Below, piece by piece: positions 32,375 to 44,851 of a stretch of DNA of 64,000 nucleotides. A program made the position numbers and the translations under genes. This DNA comes from Erythrophleum ivorense. Taxonomy: Eukaryota > Streptophyta > Magnoliopsida > Fabales > Fabaceae. Below the pieces are notes generated by a model that was not told the DNA's origin, made no database searches, and saw nothing but the letters and a program-made list of their open reading frames with translations. The stretch covers positions 34,879,784 through 34,943,783 of the forward strand of contig JAIUCV010000005.1 in NCBI GenBank assembly GCA_026724425.1, written 5' to 3'. Numbering within the stretch: position 1 is the stretch's first letter; every line of letters begins with the position of its first letter.

Positions 32375-35300
32375 CAACTCCGACATTAACTCTAGTCTAG
32401 TATACCATCTAGGCTCATGTTAAAAGCAAGCGAGACATATTTAAGTTCATATATTGCACAAAGAGTTTTAAAAAGAAACCTTTTAGTATTTCCACACTTA
32501 ATTTATGTTAGTATTACTTGAACTAGCAGTTGCAATTGCTTAAACCAAATTAAGGCATTAATAATAAAGACTAAGGGTTATTAACTAATGGAATACATTT
32601 AGTATTAAAAGAGTTCTGACACATGCTATCATAAGATTTAAAATCACCAAGCATATGGCCAATAATTTTAGTAATGTCTTCATTAAAATATTCTAAAAGC
32701 AAACCCTAAACAAGAATTTGCATCACTTTAAATCATTGAAGCATTAAATTGGTCTATATTGATCCAAAACCAAAAGCAAATTTCGCATTACAGATGGTCC
32801 CACTTGATAAACATATTTATGATCTTCCTTATCCTCAAACCAAATCATATAAAATTTTATATCTCTATTAATAATAGTGAATTCACTTGGAAGCTTGTAT
32901 ACATCATTTTAAATGAATGGTAAGCTGGTAACTCCTTTTTGTCCACTAGAATTCTTAATAAACAAGACCCCCAAGATGGACATGAAGGTTAAAGAAGGAA
33001 AGTATAAAATTGCACATAGGGACCTTATTAAGGAAGATGAAAAAGAGGTCTATCTTGTACCTTAAAATCACCATTAAAACTAGTATCCTAATCTAAAGAA
33101 CTACTACCAAACTAGCCATATCTTGTAGTGAAATTGTGTTAACAAAGTATTGGCTTTACACTAGTGAAAAATCATAACTAAAACCATGTTTGCCTAAATC
33201 CAGCCTATAAACACCATAGTTGCACCAAACAAAGCACACAATTCCAAAATGCTTACAAACCTATCCTTTATGCACAAAAGAAGAATGATATCACATACAT
33301 AAAACTAGTAAAAAGCTAAAGGAAAAAAATAAGAAATTGAGATACATATGTCAAACTAGTAACGATATCATATATGTTGATGTGCAATGCCTTCTCTTAG
33401 GTACATGATAGACTTTTTATGTGGACTATGAATAAAGAGTAGAAATATAAAAATGAAATGGATAACAGCTCACAAGTGTTAACTACTCATGTCAAAGGAA
33501 GGTGATAACAACCCTAAGCAATGATGTCTAACTTGATACGATTACTCTAAGATGTATCTTAGCAAGTACGCTAATCATACTAAGTAATAAAGCTTGTATA
33601 TTCAAGGTTGATCCCACAAAGAAAGTGTTTCCAATTACAATGGGTTACTATTCATAAGGTATAAGTTTTGCTTAATTAGTTAATGATTAGTCCTATACTA
33701 GTGTCCTAATTAATCTAGTCACTAGTAACCGACAAATGAAAGAGTGAACCTAACCTAATTCTAATTCTAGCCCATAAAAAAGAGACTCAATGACTAAGGA
33801 GTAAAACACACTTAGAAACCAAAATTAGATTGTGATTAATCTAATAAAGTATTTGACTCATTATTGTTGTTGCACATAACAATATGCATAAAATAGTGAA
33901 TATCTACTTCATTAGAAATTGAGGGAAGAAAAAGTGAAACCAAATTTTCTAAAAACTAAACATGAAAAGGAAAATATAAGCACTAGTTTCACACAAAAAT
34001 TCAACCAAATAAAATTCCAAAATATAATCAAAGACAACTACCAAAATATTATAGAAAAATAGGGTTATTATGAAATGAACATGAAAAACAATTCCAATGA
34101 AGTCAATTGGCTACAAAAATTTACTATGTGCAACTAGACATATAGAAGATATACTTAAAGAAAAACCATAGTAAAACGAATTATCAATAATTTTTAATGA
34201 TTTGCTAAATTCACATTTAGCACTAGGCAAAAATATCTACAATATATCATAAGCAAACATATGAGAAAAGAAAATTCTCTAAAAATTTTGAAATTAGAAA
34301 CATATGTAGGACATTCAAGAATAATAATAAGCAAGAAATAAGAGAGAGTAAAAATGAGTTTGAGAAAACCCCCTTAAGTCTTGGTTCATTCCATGAAAAC
34401 TCCAAAATTGAACCAAGCTCTGAAGAATATAAGTTCCGACTCTTGGTATTTCCTACAAAAGGAAAACAAGTAAACTAGCTAACAACTAAAAAGAAAAGAA
34501 ATAAAAGCAAAATATTTTTGCTTATTCATTTTTCTTTAAATTCTTAATATCTCTAATTTCCTTTAATTCTAGTTCTAATCATGCATCATTAACCCTATTA
34601 AATATAAATTTCAATTCACTATTGTAACATGATTACTAGTAGTTCAACCTTTAAGATTTTCTAGTGAACCAATTCATGTATAGGAAATAGATAAATTCAT
34701 ACAAAGAAGCTAATAATGTTCAAAATGTTAAGATACTCCTTGCATCTCTTATATAAATCCATATTTTGTCTTTCATAAATTAGTGATTCCATCTATGAAT
34801 CAATTGCTGCTTTTACAATCTTCTTAATGTCTTCACTAACTTCTTGCCATTCTCAAAACGATCTACATTTGCACCTAAAGGAAATGTGTCAAATCATCTT
34901 ATCATTAATGCTTCTAATAAAATAGTTGTCATTTCACAAGAATAACATGAAAAATTCAAACAAAATAGTTTTGCAATATACATCAATAACAATCCTAATA
35001 CAAGAAGTAGGGTTAAAAAAGTCCATCAATTAAAGAATTTAAAAATCTTTATATCTCAAGATAGTTAGGAAATTTTTTGGACATGTTCTATCATAAAGCT
35101 AAACCATCAAAGTTGTATGAGTTTAAACATATAGCTATTGTGCTTAAAACAACAAGCCAATTTTTCTCTACTAAGAAGACATGTAAAAGATCTCATATGC
35201 AAAATGTTAGCACTTAACTCCTTACTAATTAACATAGAGAATTCAACAGAGAGAGCTAACATATATCAAATATCAAAAAGTAAATATTTTAGGGAGTAGC

Positions 35301-35799
35301 TTCTTTAGATTCCATGTAGATTTGTCATTGTCCCTTAATTAATTTGGTGGATTTAGCTTGTTTTCATGTTTTTTATTAATGTTTTGGATGGTCATCTCAC
35401 ACATGACTTTTAGTTCTTTGCTTGACCATTTTTTTTATACATTGATTATACAAAGCCAACAATGAAGAATGAACCTACTAAGACCTATAGCCTTTTAGTT
35501 TTTCCCAAAGAAGAAAAGTTGGGTCAAGAAAAATTTGATAGAATGATGAAAAAAACATTATAGAGATGGTTCTAGCTAGTTGTGGCTATGAATAATGCAT
35601 AGAAAAGAGCAACAATGAAGTTTGTTCTAATATTTGAATGGTGAGTGATGGCTACCAAATTTGTAATGGGATTTTCACATTAGATTTAAGGTTTAAGATT
35701 TAAGACTTACGTTTACATTCATTTTTGCTTTATATATTACGAAATAAATTTTAAAAAATTAATAAACTTTGTAAAGGCAATTATTAATTTAAAATTAGT
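32375..35799. other. Unassigned AT-rich stretch
   Basis: I find no coding region, LTR end pair or RNA gene. A phrase near 33530-33640 (a GATACGATTACTCTAAGATG segment, then AAGCTTGTATATTCAAGG and GATCCCACAAAG) resembles text I associate with plant interspersed repeats, but I cannot name the element. The stretch could be the body of a decayed CACTA transposon ending at 36036. Confidence 0.4.
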
Positions 35800-36036
35800 A
35801 GTTGCAACTAAAATTTTTTTAAAAAAAATTTAGCAACAACGCCATTGAAAGTCCTCTTTTAATGGCAACTTTTTATCAAAGTCAAATTATTAAGGCTTCA
35901 GTGGTGACATTTATTGCCATTAATATCATTTTTTAGTGGTGACTATTTTGTCATCACTAAACTTTTTGCTATGAAGGTTCCAACAGCAACCTAGCAACAG
36001 TCAAATGTCGCCACTAAAAATGGCTTTTTCATAGTG
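35800..36036. mobile_element. Probable end of a CACTA (En/Spm-type) transposon
   Basis: Read on the minus strand from 36036, the sequence starts CACTATGAAAAAGCC, a typical CACTA terminus, followed by subterminal repeats of AGTGGCGACA, AGTGATGACA and AGTGGTGAC words. At 35931-35970 two of these face each other (TTTAGTGGTGAC then GTCATCACTAAA), forming an imperfect hairpin. No convincing opposite terminus with matching 3-bp duplication was found; CACTAGTGAAAAATC at 33159 is similar but flanked by TTA rather than TGG. Confidence 0.5.
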
Positions 36037-36198
36037 TGGTTAGTCCAAGTGTTTTTTATATATTTTATTTACTATTCCATTTAATTTAGTCATAGAACTT
36101 TATTGGCATTTTATGATTGTTTTCTCTATTGGATTCAATGTTCTTGGTTTGTCGTCTCCTTTTTAGATTTTATAATTATAGTACATATTGATTATATG

Positions 36199-39100
36199 TG
36201 TCATACCTAGCCTTTACTAGCTTATCTATGCAATATATGAAGATAATATCAAAGTTCACATCCATACATAAGCTCTTTAACACCGAAATTGTGTCATTTA
36301 TGGGTCATTTTGAGCTATAGGGGTCCAAACTTGATTTTTTTTTATTTTCTTAACTCATTTTTATCATAAACAAATTTGTTCATACTCAATTTAGGGTGCA
36401 TAACTCATGGAACACACAAACCTTATAGGACCTGAAATGACAATTTTGGGCAAAAATTTACACTAACGTTGAAAATTTATAACTTGGATTATATAACTTC
36501 AAATCATGCAAATTAGGTATTTATGGAAAGCTTAGGATGTGAAATACATGTTGTAAAATTTTCAAATGAAATTAAGTTCATTTGCCTAGTAAAATGCAAT
36601 GGAACAGTACACATAAGTCAGAATTAGAGGCATATAACAGACCTAAAATTTGAAATTGTATATCTCGAGCTACTCAACTCCAAATTAGGTGCTCTCAGTG
36701 GTCACAAAAAGTTAAAGATGAGACCTAATTGTTGTAAAAATTACAAGAGCATCTGAGCTCATTTGTTCTATGAAAGATATTGCATATTATTGGCTGCTAT
36801 AGTACTCGAACATAATCATATTCCTAATTTCAAAAATTCATAACTCCCTCTATACAACTCTTTTTGTGCAAACTCAGTGGCTCTAGAAATATTATAATAT
36901 TAACTATATATGTATAAAATTTCATGGCCAATGGACTTCATTTGGCCTCTAAAAAACCTAAAACATCAAACCTATTCTATGTGAATAGTCCTAAGACCTA
37001 AGTGAATTTTTTGTCCAATTTCTAAAATTTCTAAAATATTATGTACAACTCTAAAAATTATGGTTCTTAGCTTGACAAAAAGCTCCAGGAGGGTTCTAAA
37101 TGCATGCCAAATCTTAGACTCAAACTAAGTCATTTAGGCCACTTTTGACATAAGAGTTGTTTATAAAAATTTTAAGACCATTTTAGATACCAATTTGGAC
37201 AATTGGGTGTCCAATTTCATTTCTTCCGCTTTGAGCACATTTCTTCCACATTAAATAGCTTCTCTAACCATTCCATATTATTCCAAAATAGGTGGATCAA
37301 AATTTAACCCCTTGACATGTTAAGTATACACACATCCCTATTAGCATTTACATAGTCAATCATCAACCTAATGCTCATACATTGCCATAACTTGTTCTAC
37401 ATCCATATTCTCATATTTTTATATATGGTTCCATCCTAAAACATGAAGTATCATCAACATATATATCATATGTCCATAAGGATACAAGAAATATGTCATA
37501 TAAATACATACATCATAGTTTAATACAAAAGAGAGTATTATTACATCCTTTCCTAACATCTAAGCCTTCTCATAGTCTTGACTTTGGCTTGGTAACCCTG
37601 AAATGGTTAGTGGAAGCATAAGGGGTTAGATTTAAGAGAATCTCAGTAGCCAATCTCAACCAATTCAATACATACAAGAATGTCGTAAGTGTATACCATG
37701 CATGCAATGTAAGAATGCAATGCTTATGCCTCATGAATCAAATGCATCATAAAACATAAAAATTCATTCCTTTCATAGCCATGGCTTCATCATAACCTTG
37801 CTAGATTCAATGAAGAGCTACTTGCTCAATTCCAATCCTTAGGGGAGCTCGGAGTTGAAAAACATCTCATATTCATACATAAGCCTCATTATGGCAAGTA
37901 TGCTAAACATATTTTATGTATCCACCAAGCAACAATATATACAAGCATTCAAACTCATTCAAGCACTTAAAAGTATGCAAGAAAAGGAGATGAAGCTATC
38001 TTGTGACTTTAGAAACTTAGAAATACCATAATTCCACTTATAAACTTCCTTTTTCTTTACTTTCTTTGGCTTGGCACTCATAAATGAGTGAGTTTAGGTT
38101 AGCTTGACCTACACAGAACAATTATAAGGTAAATTAATCCCATAAAACTCATTCTAGGTTCCAAATGCTCACTTAATCTCATTAGGACTCAAAGTGCCAA
38201 TTAAGACTAGTTTAAGCCTATTATGAAGCAACCTTTGGTTCTTGCTTTCTAAATCCCAAATTCTTACTTCCTACAAGTCTTATAACTCTCAAAAAATTCA
38301 TTTGAATTATTACATAATTGGCTAGAATGATTTAGAATCAACTTGTTTCATTAAGCTCATTCAAGCCTTAAAATTTCAACTTCCATTCTAAGGCTTTTAA
38401 ATTCAATCCAATACTTTCATAATTCTTTATTCATCATGTCTAAGTCTCTAAATTAATTAGAACTCAAAGAAACACCCCCTAGGTACTTCTTGGATGGCTT
38501 GGCCGAACCATACATTCAATGAGAGAAATATGGAGTTTGCTTGCTTTTCTTTAGGAATTTGATACATATTCTTGTTCCTTGGTTTATCTAGAGTTTAGAC
38601 ACGATTAAATATGGCTTGGGTTATCCTCTTAAAGTTCTAAAACTCTCAAGGTATAATTAAAACCCTAACTTCCATATCTTGTTTCCTAATGCTCCTTTCT
38701 TGATTCCAATTGCATAATTCAATTCCTCACACTCTCAAACCCTTAATTCTGCCTTGCTATCATCCAAAGCATCCTCACTCTTCATAGGCTCTAGGGTGGC
38801 TGAACCATATAGGAGGGAGAAGACAAGCAGAAGTCATTCTTGCACCATGTATCTTACATCATCTTAAAGTTTATCAAAGGAGAAATTTGGTGCTAATCTT
38901 AGTTTTCTTAAATCTTCTCCTTCTTCCACAAGTTCAACCATAAAAATCATCATTTTAGAAAACTAGAATCATCAAGAAAAAGAGCATGGAGAGGGGAATA
39001 ACTTTGCTGAAGGAAAAACTATGAAAAAGAGCCCAAATCCTTACCTTTTTTACCTTCCTTTACTCCTTCTTCTCCTCCTCTCTTGTGCATCTCTTGTTGC

Positions 39101-39705
39101 TGGTCCAAAAAAGTTTAGGTTCTATTTTGAAAGGTTTAGGGTGTGGCTAGACAAATTTAAAAAGAAAGGGGTGAGTTATAACATTTTTCATAATTCCCAT
39201 TTTTCCTTCAACTTTAGTTTCCCCGTTTTCACTTATTTTAGCTCCTTTTTGTGAGCTGTCTTTTCCACGTGAAAATTTAGGTCCTCTAGTTTATTAAAAA
39301 CATAAACTTTCAATTTTATGATTTTCAGAGCCATCCTAAATCATCCCGTCAAAGTTCGATCAACCAACAGCCTAAAATGTACACCAGAGGGATTTTAACC
39401 ATCTTCAGCGTTCTTATGATTTTTAGAGCCTCTAAGAATCCTAGGAAACTCAATTTTACCATTTAAAGTATCCTCCTTTTAGTTTTTAAAAAGTTGTTCA
39501 AAATGACGAAAATACCATTGCATTTTTAGATAATTTTATTTAACTATCCTGGTTCCTATTTCAAGTCATTTTTAACTTTGTATCCTCATTTTTAGATGTT
39601 TTAATTATTATTCTATTTTTATTTAGTCTTTATTCCTTTGATTTTGGGGTCTTCCTTTTATAACTCATGAATTTCGGTTCAGTTCTAAAGAGATCGGATA
39701 TTACA
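36199..39705 (-). mobile_element. LTR E, probable solo LTR
   Basis: The ends are TGTCATACC at 36199 and GATATTACA at 39705, about 3.5 kb. Flanks ATATG and ATTTG differ at one base, so the target duplication is imperfect. On the minus strand U3 is similar to family C (AGGATTCTTAGAGGCTCTAA block near 39430), and the hairpin motif is at about 37630-37648. No internal coding region adjoins it. A plus-strand open frame at 39021-39254 lies antisense in the leader and is probably fortuitous. Confidence 0.65.
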
Positions 39706-40690
39706 ATTTGATATTCTTGATATATCTTATCAGTCTATTATTGTTTTGTTTGATAATTGGTTACAACAATCTAAGTAGAAGATTGTTGCATTATTAATTA
39801 ATTATAAATTAGCATTAATTAATTATTTGACAAATTTACATATTTTAATTTTAATAATATTAAATAATTAATTTTGTGTTTAACATTGTATAGTTAGATT
39901 GAGTTTATATATTATGAATAACTAATAATAAGCTAGGCTATCTATCAATCCATTCAGGGAAAAAAGCCCAACTTATAACCTATTAAGTGCTAGTTATCCG
40001 ATTTATAATAGCAAGGGGTTTGTCTTTTATCTATGAGCGATATTGACAAACTTTCTTGCTTCTTGAGTATATTGTGAGTTATAACCTATTTCTATTATAT
40101 TTTCCTCTTTAGCTTTTGGCATCTACTTCTTGAAATCTATAGATTGGTCATGAAGTATAACAAATAAAAACAAGTAAACATAGTCTAAAAATTAAACCAA
40201 TTTACAAAATAAGACTACTTCATAATTCACCAATTAACCACATATTTAAGGAATTTCAAGTAAAAGATAATTTTCATAAAATATTGCAATTTAGTCCTAA
40301 AATTGCAAGTTTATAAATAAAAGATCCTAATCACATCTTTCAACTTTAGATTCCAAAATTATATAAAATTTTTTGTAAAAAGGATGAAAATTATTGGAAA
40401 AACTATGATAACTCCCATTAAAAATGCCTATAAAAATGTATAAATTTAGGACTTATTAGTACAAATTTTTATAGATTTTATTTTTTTTCCTCTAAGAAAT
40501 GTTCAAACCACTTAACCTTTTTCATAGAGTTAATTACACTTTCTTTCCCTAAGAGATGTCCAAATTATATGATCCTCCTCTTTATTTTTGAGAATATACA
40601 CTTTTCTCTCTTGAAATCAAAATATGCACTACACTAACCTCCTAATAGCAAAACATAGGCTACAATTATACCTATTTTGATCAAAAATAT
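39706..40690. other. AT-rich spacer, no feature recognised
   Basis: It is non-coding. Words such as GTTAATTACACTTTCTTTCCC near 40535 recall common short plant repeats but are not enough for an assignment. It ends in AATAT, the left target duplication of the full family A element. Confidence 0.5.
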
Positions 40691-43498
40691 TGTAACACCA
40701 TCATTTCTAACTCATACCCATCATCCCTTACATGCTTATGTGAGATATAGTAAAAATAAAGTGAGAACTTCCATTGGATTCATATACTTTCTTGCATTGC
40801 GTCATGGTTAAAAATTCATTTCGGTGTCACATGGACCGTGTGAGCTCATGCTAGCATCCTCATATTTAATTACATCATTACAACTCATTTTAATCCCAAA
40901 AATATGCTTTCAACCCATGGAAACCAAAAAGAGATATGGAACATGTATATTCATTTTCGGCCAAACTTGGTCTCATTTCTGGGCAAACTTTGGAAAATCA
41001 TAACTAAATCTAAAAAAATTGAAAACATGTAATCTTGGTCATTTTGAAAATCTTGGGATGTTTACTTCATGCTAAAAATATGTAAAAGTCATAACATCCC
41101 ACAAATAGGGCGTTTGACACCAGAAATTGTCTAGAGGTCGGACTAGGTTCTGATGCTGTCATGGTTTACTGATATGAACTTCAGAAATGTCCAATTAATT
41201 TCACAAAAATCCAATATGTGCAAACAATACCAATATGGAAATATGTGAATGTTAACTAGAGAGAAAAAATATCTCCAGATCAGTTCATCAAGCCAAGCTC
41301 TCAAAAATCGATGGAACAGTACTTCTGGTTAGGCAAGATGACTAATACTGGGCAGAAACTTCTAAAATTCATATCTTCCTCTCTAGACCTCTAAATGAGG
41401 TGCTTCTAGTTGTCACAAGTCATTGTGAATGTCTAGTTTCTTCCTTTAAAATTTCGTAGCCATTGGACCACGTTTGATGCTCGGATGACACAATTACACA
41501 ATTGACCAAATGAACGTGCTGGTGCAAATCCGAAATTCTGATACCAACTTTGAAAAATCATAGAAAATTCCACAGACCTCCAAATGACTTGATCTTTAGC
41601 TTCCTAAAAAGCTCTAGGCAAGATCTAGTCACATGCCAAATTTTAAGTAAGAAGAGATCATTTGGTCAGACTTTGATATAAGGGGGTAAAGTGTCAATTT
41701 CTTTTGTTAAAAGAGGGCTCCAAGGATTCAAATTTGCTTCTCCTACTCCTAAGACTCTATGAGCATGTGGGAAAGCATCAACATAGGCTATTAAACATGG
41801 CTCAAATGTCTAAAAACCCAGATTTGCAAAACTCACTCTCCCACACTAAAACAAACATCATGTACATAATGCCAAGATCTTGCTATTCATACCAAAAACT
41901 TGCTATATCATTCAATATAGTTCTAATTCTCATACATATACATTATGTACACCCATTTACAAGTATTCATAAGTGCCTACAACATGTACATCATTAGATT
42001 ACATCTCTTAACAATAAAATGGTGACAGGATGGCTATTTCACAAATCCCTTGCCGATTTTCCTAGCTTCAAGCTTGGTGGCTCCCATGTCTTTGTTCACT
42101 TGGTCCACCTAGCATGTTAGGATAGTGGAGAGAAGGGGATGAGATTCAAAGAATCCCAATAGCTCATATCTTATTCAATCATACATAATATATGCCAAGC
42201 AAGCTTTTCAAATGCATGTATGAAAAAGGGGAAGTCATGGACACTTTAAAAACAACCTTGGCATGTGAATCAATCATATAAGACATTCAAGGGTTCACCA
42301 AGTGTTTGGATTGGCCTCACACTTCTCCTCATGGATTTTGGACTTGCCTCACCCACTCTTGATCACTTTGGACTTAACCATACTCTTGGGAGTCCATATT
42401 GCCTTTGAGAGACTCTTTGCTCTGTCTCAACGAAGCTCGAGGGTTCTTGGCTCATCCTCACCCAAGGGAAGAGTTCTTGGCCTTTCCACACTAAAGCAAA
42501 CTCATACAAACATCATAGATTCATTTAACATATAACATAGCATCAAGGTTCATGACATGTAAAGGCATGCTAGCATTCTTTTCATAACTTGAAAATACAC
42601 ATACACACATTCTAGAACAAGCTAAACACATATTCATGCATGAGAGAAAGGGGAAGAGAGCTACCTTATAGGCTAACACAAGCCTTCCCTTTCAATTTGT
42701 CTTCTCCCTTCTTGGTTCCACAATCACAGCTAGATGAAAGTGTTTCTCTTGAGCCTAGACACACAAAGAGCATGGAATTACTCTCTCATAACTCAATACT
42801 TATTCACAAAGCTAGGGGTTTCTTTATAGCAAACCCTACTAAGCATATAAGAAACTAGGGGTTCTTTCTCTCTCTAGAAGTTCACTAACTACCCTTCCTC
42901 TCTCAAGCTCTCAAGAAAGGAAAACAAAGAAGAAAAGGTGAAGATACATGAGTTTCTTGCTCATTCTTGACTAGAGCAAAGCTTTCTTACTCAACAACCC
43001 ATGGAAAGGAAACTTAGAAGGGGAAGAATAAAATCAAGAAGAAGAAGCATGAAGAGCTTTAAAGGTTCTTACCTTTCTTCCTTAGCTTCCCTTCTTTCTT
43101 TCTTAGTTTCTCTTAGTTTCCCTCTCTCTCTTAAGCCTTTTTTCTGTGCTTGGATGAAGCTTAGGTCGGTTAAAGGAGAAAGGATGAGTTTGGATGATTT
43201 AAGAAGTTAAATTCTCTTTTTTCATGCTTTTTCGGACTAACCCTCGCTACGGCGAGCACGTATAAGTTCCAAACCCCTGTTTTTGCTACGGTGCACGTTA
43301 CGCGAGCAGCTCCCTGGTTTTTGTATGGGATGTCCACACTCGTTATAGCTAGAAGGCACTCTCGCTATATCTAGACCATTTCTTGCTATAGCGAATAGGA
43401 ACATTCGCTATAGTTAGGCTATTTCTCGCTATAGCTAGCAGACTTAGAAAATTTTCAACATTTCAAAAATTTTTCAGCTTTTTTTTCTGGTTATTACA
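40691..43498 (-). mobile_element. 3' LTR of the family A element
   Basis: TGTAACACCATC at 40691 to GGTTATTACA at 43498, 2808 bp. It aligns throughout with 51234-54087. It contains the hairpin (42139-42158), the GTTGAG/GTCTCCC module (about 42300-42490), donor-like GGTAAGAACC (about 43064-43073, minus) and a partly decayed palindrome array (about 43240-43440). Confidence 0.93.
43240..43440. repeat. Palindrome array in the 3' LTR (decayed)
   Basis: CTCGCTACGGCGAG, CTCGTTATAGCTAG, CTCGCTATATCTAG, CTTGCTATAGCGAA, TTCGCTATAGTTAG and CTCGCTATAGCTAG occur in the same position as the intact arrays of A1 and A2. Several have lost CpG through apparent C-to-T or G-to-A change. Confidence 0.75.
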
Positions 43499-43511
43499 TT
43501 TCACCCTCCTT
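43499..43511 (-). promoter_or_regulatory. Polypurine tract
   Basis: The minus strand reads AAGGAGGGTGAAA directly before the 3' LTR start TGTAATAACC. This is the expected plus-strand priming site, 37 bases after the pol stop codon. Confidence 0.85.
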
Positions 43512-43548
43512 AAAAGAAATTTCGCCCTCGAAATTTAAATAACATACC

Positions 43549-43712
43549 TCATGGAAAGAGTTCTGGATATTTCTTCCTCATATCATCTTCTAATTCCCAG
43601 GTGGCTTCCTCGGGAGACAATCCCTTCCAAACCACTTTCACCAACGGTATCATCTTATTCCGTAACTGCTTGAGTCTAACATCCACAATCCGATCTGGTG
43701 ATACTATATATG
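43549..43712 (-). pseudogene. Chromodomain-like C-terminus of integrase
   Basis: In the same frame as the integrase core, the segment reads DLSYIVSPDRIVDVRLKQLR, then VKVVWKGLSPEEATWE and MRKKYPELFP before the stop. The VKVxWxxxxxEEATWE pattern is characteristic of the chromodomain-type tail of plant chromoviruses, thought to guide integration into heterochromatin. One stop lies just upstream (after YENV). Confidence 0.8.
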
Positions 43713-43917
43713 ATAGATCATCCTGTAACTACACATTCTCATATTCTATCACATGTAAGGGGTCGAGCTGGTACTTTTTTAATTGAAAAACATGGAAGAC
43801 ATTATGGACTCAGCTTATGTTCGAAGGAAGAGCTAGTCTATATACCACAAGTCCTACTTTATCAAGAATCTGGAAAGGACCTATGTACTTTGGACTGAGC
43901 TTTTTACTCTTAATGGA

Positions 43918-44851
43918 CTAACTTATCCCTGTGACTGGAGACACTCTAATAAAGACATGGTCTCTAACCTCAAATTCTAACGGCCACCTACGTTTATCTG
44001 CATAATTTTTCTGTCTACTCTGGGCTGTCAAAAGTTTCTTTCTGATGGTTTCGATCTGTCTAGAGGTCTGGTCCACTAATTTTGGGCCTATGAGGCTCCG
44101 CTCTTCGAGCTCAACCCAACACATTGGGGACTTACACTTCCTCCTATACAATGCTTCATATAGTGTCATCTGTATACTGGCATGGTAACTGTTATTATAG
44201 GAAAACTCCGCTAGAGGCAAGTATGTATCCCAGTTCTCTTTCATTTCTAGCACACATGCCCTCAACATGTCCTCTAGGGTTTGGATGGTTCTCTCTGTCT
44301 GTCCATCTGTCTGAGAGTGGCAGGCCGTGTTGAATCTAAGTCGGGTGCCTAGAGCATCCTGTAATGATCTTCAGAAATTTGATGTGAATCTGGGATCTCT
44401 ATCTGATACTATGCTCTTAGGCACACCATGCAGTCTAACTATCTCCCTGATGTACAGCTGAGCTAACTTATCTAGGGTATAAGTGGCTTTCATAGGTAGA
44501 AAATGTGCTGATTTTGTTAACCTATCCACTATTACCCATATTACATCATACCCCGATGATGTCCTGGGTAAACCCATGACAAAATCTATAGCTATGCTAT
44601 CCCATTTCTACTCCAGGATATCTAGGGGCTGAAGTAACCCAACTAGTTTCTGATATTCTACTTTTACTCTCTGGCATACTAGGCATCGAAAGACATACTC
44701 TATTATGTCTGTTTTCATCCCAGGCTGCCAAAATATTTTCTTCTAATCCTAGTACATTTTATTACAGCCTGGATGAATGGTGTATCTACTCTTATGTGCC
44801 TCATCTAATATCTTCCCTTTGATCTCAGTGTTCCTAGGCACATACAGCCTA
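43918..44851 (-). pseudogene. Integrase domain (zinc-binding and catalytic core)
   Basis: In sense order: an HHCC-type segment with HPGCNKMY and CLVCQRVKVEY (about 44800-44650), the first catalytic Asp in IAIDFVMGLP (codon 44584-44586), DRLTKSAHFLP, the second Asp in IVSDRDPRF, and the Glu region QTDGQTERTIQ. Downstream come AEFSYNNSYHAS and RQKNYADKRR. One TGA at about 44370 replaces the expected Trp after TSNF. The domain's upstream end is cut at 44851 by the family B LTR and continues on the other side of it at 47744. Confidence 0.88.

Noticed and set aside
33159..33175. CACTAGTGAAAAATC as the left end of the CACTA element ending at 36036
   Set aside because: The similarity is imperfect and the 3-bp flanks differ (TTA against TGG), with no subterminal repeats next to it.
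33530..33640. Phrase with GATCCCACAAAG resembling a common plant repeat
   Set aside because: I could not tie it to a named element or find its ends, so it is left as unassigned sequence.
39021..39254. 77-codon open frame starting with a signal-peptide-like Leu run
   Set aside because: It is antisense in the leader of LTR E, within a pyrimidine-rich tract that naturally encodes Leu/Ser/Phe; no continuation into a gene.
40535..40620. Possible terminal motif of a small interspersed repeat (GTTAATTACACTTTC)
   Set aside because: No matching opposite end or target duplication could be found around the family A element.
42302..42858. Two open frames (42302-42535, 42640-42858) conserved at 52848-53081 and 53186-53404
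   Set aside because: Conservation is explained by the two LTRs of one element; the frames run antisense to it and are not kept as such in A1 or A2.
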